This document shows, piece by piece, positions 6,145-6,156 of a stretch of DNA of 6,156 nucleotides. The stretch comes from Sulfurimonas sp. (GTDB taxonomy: Bacteria; Campylobacterota; Campylobacteria; Campylobacterales; Sulfurimonadaceae): NCBI GenBank assembly GCA_022712845.1, contig JAFLJV010000088.1, forward strand, positions 1-6,156, read 5' to 3'. The notes under the pieces were generated by a model. It had not been told where the DNA came from and searched no databases. It saw only the letters and a list, made by a program, of their open reading frames with translations. The position numbers and the translations under genes were made by a program. How positions within the stretch are numbered: the stretch's first letter is position 1; every line of letters begins with the position of its first letter.

Positions 6145-6156
6145 TTTCGGGAAAAG

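Larger units (their letters stand above)
6009..6156 (+). ncRNA. Candidate structured RNA or leader of unknown family (runs off the right edge)
   Basis: By my count 6021-6156 is about 41% G+C, clearly above the flanking intergenic DNA. All six frames are broken by stops. The plus strand can fold into a hairpin at 6122-6144 and another at 6093-6121, and has a possible small stem CAGC/GCTG at 6056-6059/6071-6074. Purine-rich single-stranded runs such as GGAAATA and GAGAAAAAG separate them. A promoter lies immediately upstream. I do not recognise the sequence as tmRNA, RNase P RNA, SRP RNA or a common riboswitch. The 5' part of a group II intron domain I, or the end of another mobile element, are possible alternatives; a decayed gene is less likely. 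Confidence 0.35.

Noticed and set aside
6008..6156. A protein-like plus-strand frame (for example DSTYAKQRQEIAEN from 6038) that might be a decayed gene
   Set aside because: It is interrupted by TAA at 6035, TGA at 6095 and TAA at 6110, and other frames look equally protein-like because the DNA is purine-rich. A structured RNA explains the stems better, although a pseudogene is not fully excluded.

Overview
The window looks like the chromosome of a mesophilic Campylobacterota bacterium, Sulfurimonas- or Arcobacter-like. This is inferred from the strong A+T bias, the AAGGA/AGGAG ribosome sites, short intergenic gaps and the character of the proteins. No taxonomic marker gene is present, so the placement is a judgement.

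Positions 1-4147 hold a tightly packed minus-strand operon of three envelope genes. In transcription order they are a periplasmic LolA-like protein of the 'outer membrane lipoprotein-sorting' type (4147-3395), an outer-membrane beta-barrel protein (3398-2154, overlapping the first by an ATGA), and an RND/MMPL-type inner-membrane transporter (from 2144, running off the left edge with 714 codons visible). The transporter's Shine-Dalgarno overlaps the stop codon of the barrel gene. Together they could form a path from inner membrane through periplasm to outer membrane for a lipid or other hydrophobic cargo. There is no HlyD-type adaptor and no TolC in view.

A divergent TetR-family regulator with a WHG-type C-terminal domain (4239-4847) faces this operon. 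The 91-bp gap between them carries two 19-bp near-palindromes that are 15/19 identical and 23 bp apart centre to centre. The best operon promoter has its -35 in one and its -10 in the other. This is a textbook autoregulated repressor layout. The tetR start has no Shine-Dalgarno, and its best -10 puts the transcript start at or next to the ATG.

Convergent with tetR is a 46-residue, extremely acidic, Tyr-rich ORF (5003-4863) with a good ribosome site and a C-terminal Cys-Phe-Cys. I do not recognise it. Upstream on the same strand is a TIGR01777/YfcH-type NAD(P)-dependent epimerase-like protein (5905-5084) with its own TATAAT promoter.

The right end changes character. A plus-strand TATAAT preceded by a run of nine T (5970-6002) leads into a segment of about 41% G+C (6009-6156) that has no open frame on either strand and contains several hairpins sharing complementary CAGGTG/CACCTG arms. 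It may be the start of a structured RNA, a leader, or the end of a mobile element, and it is cut by the window edge.
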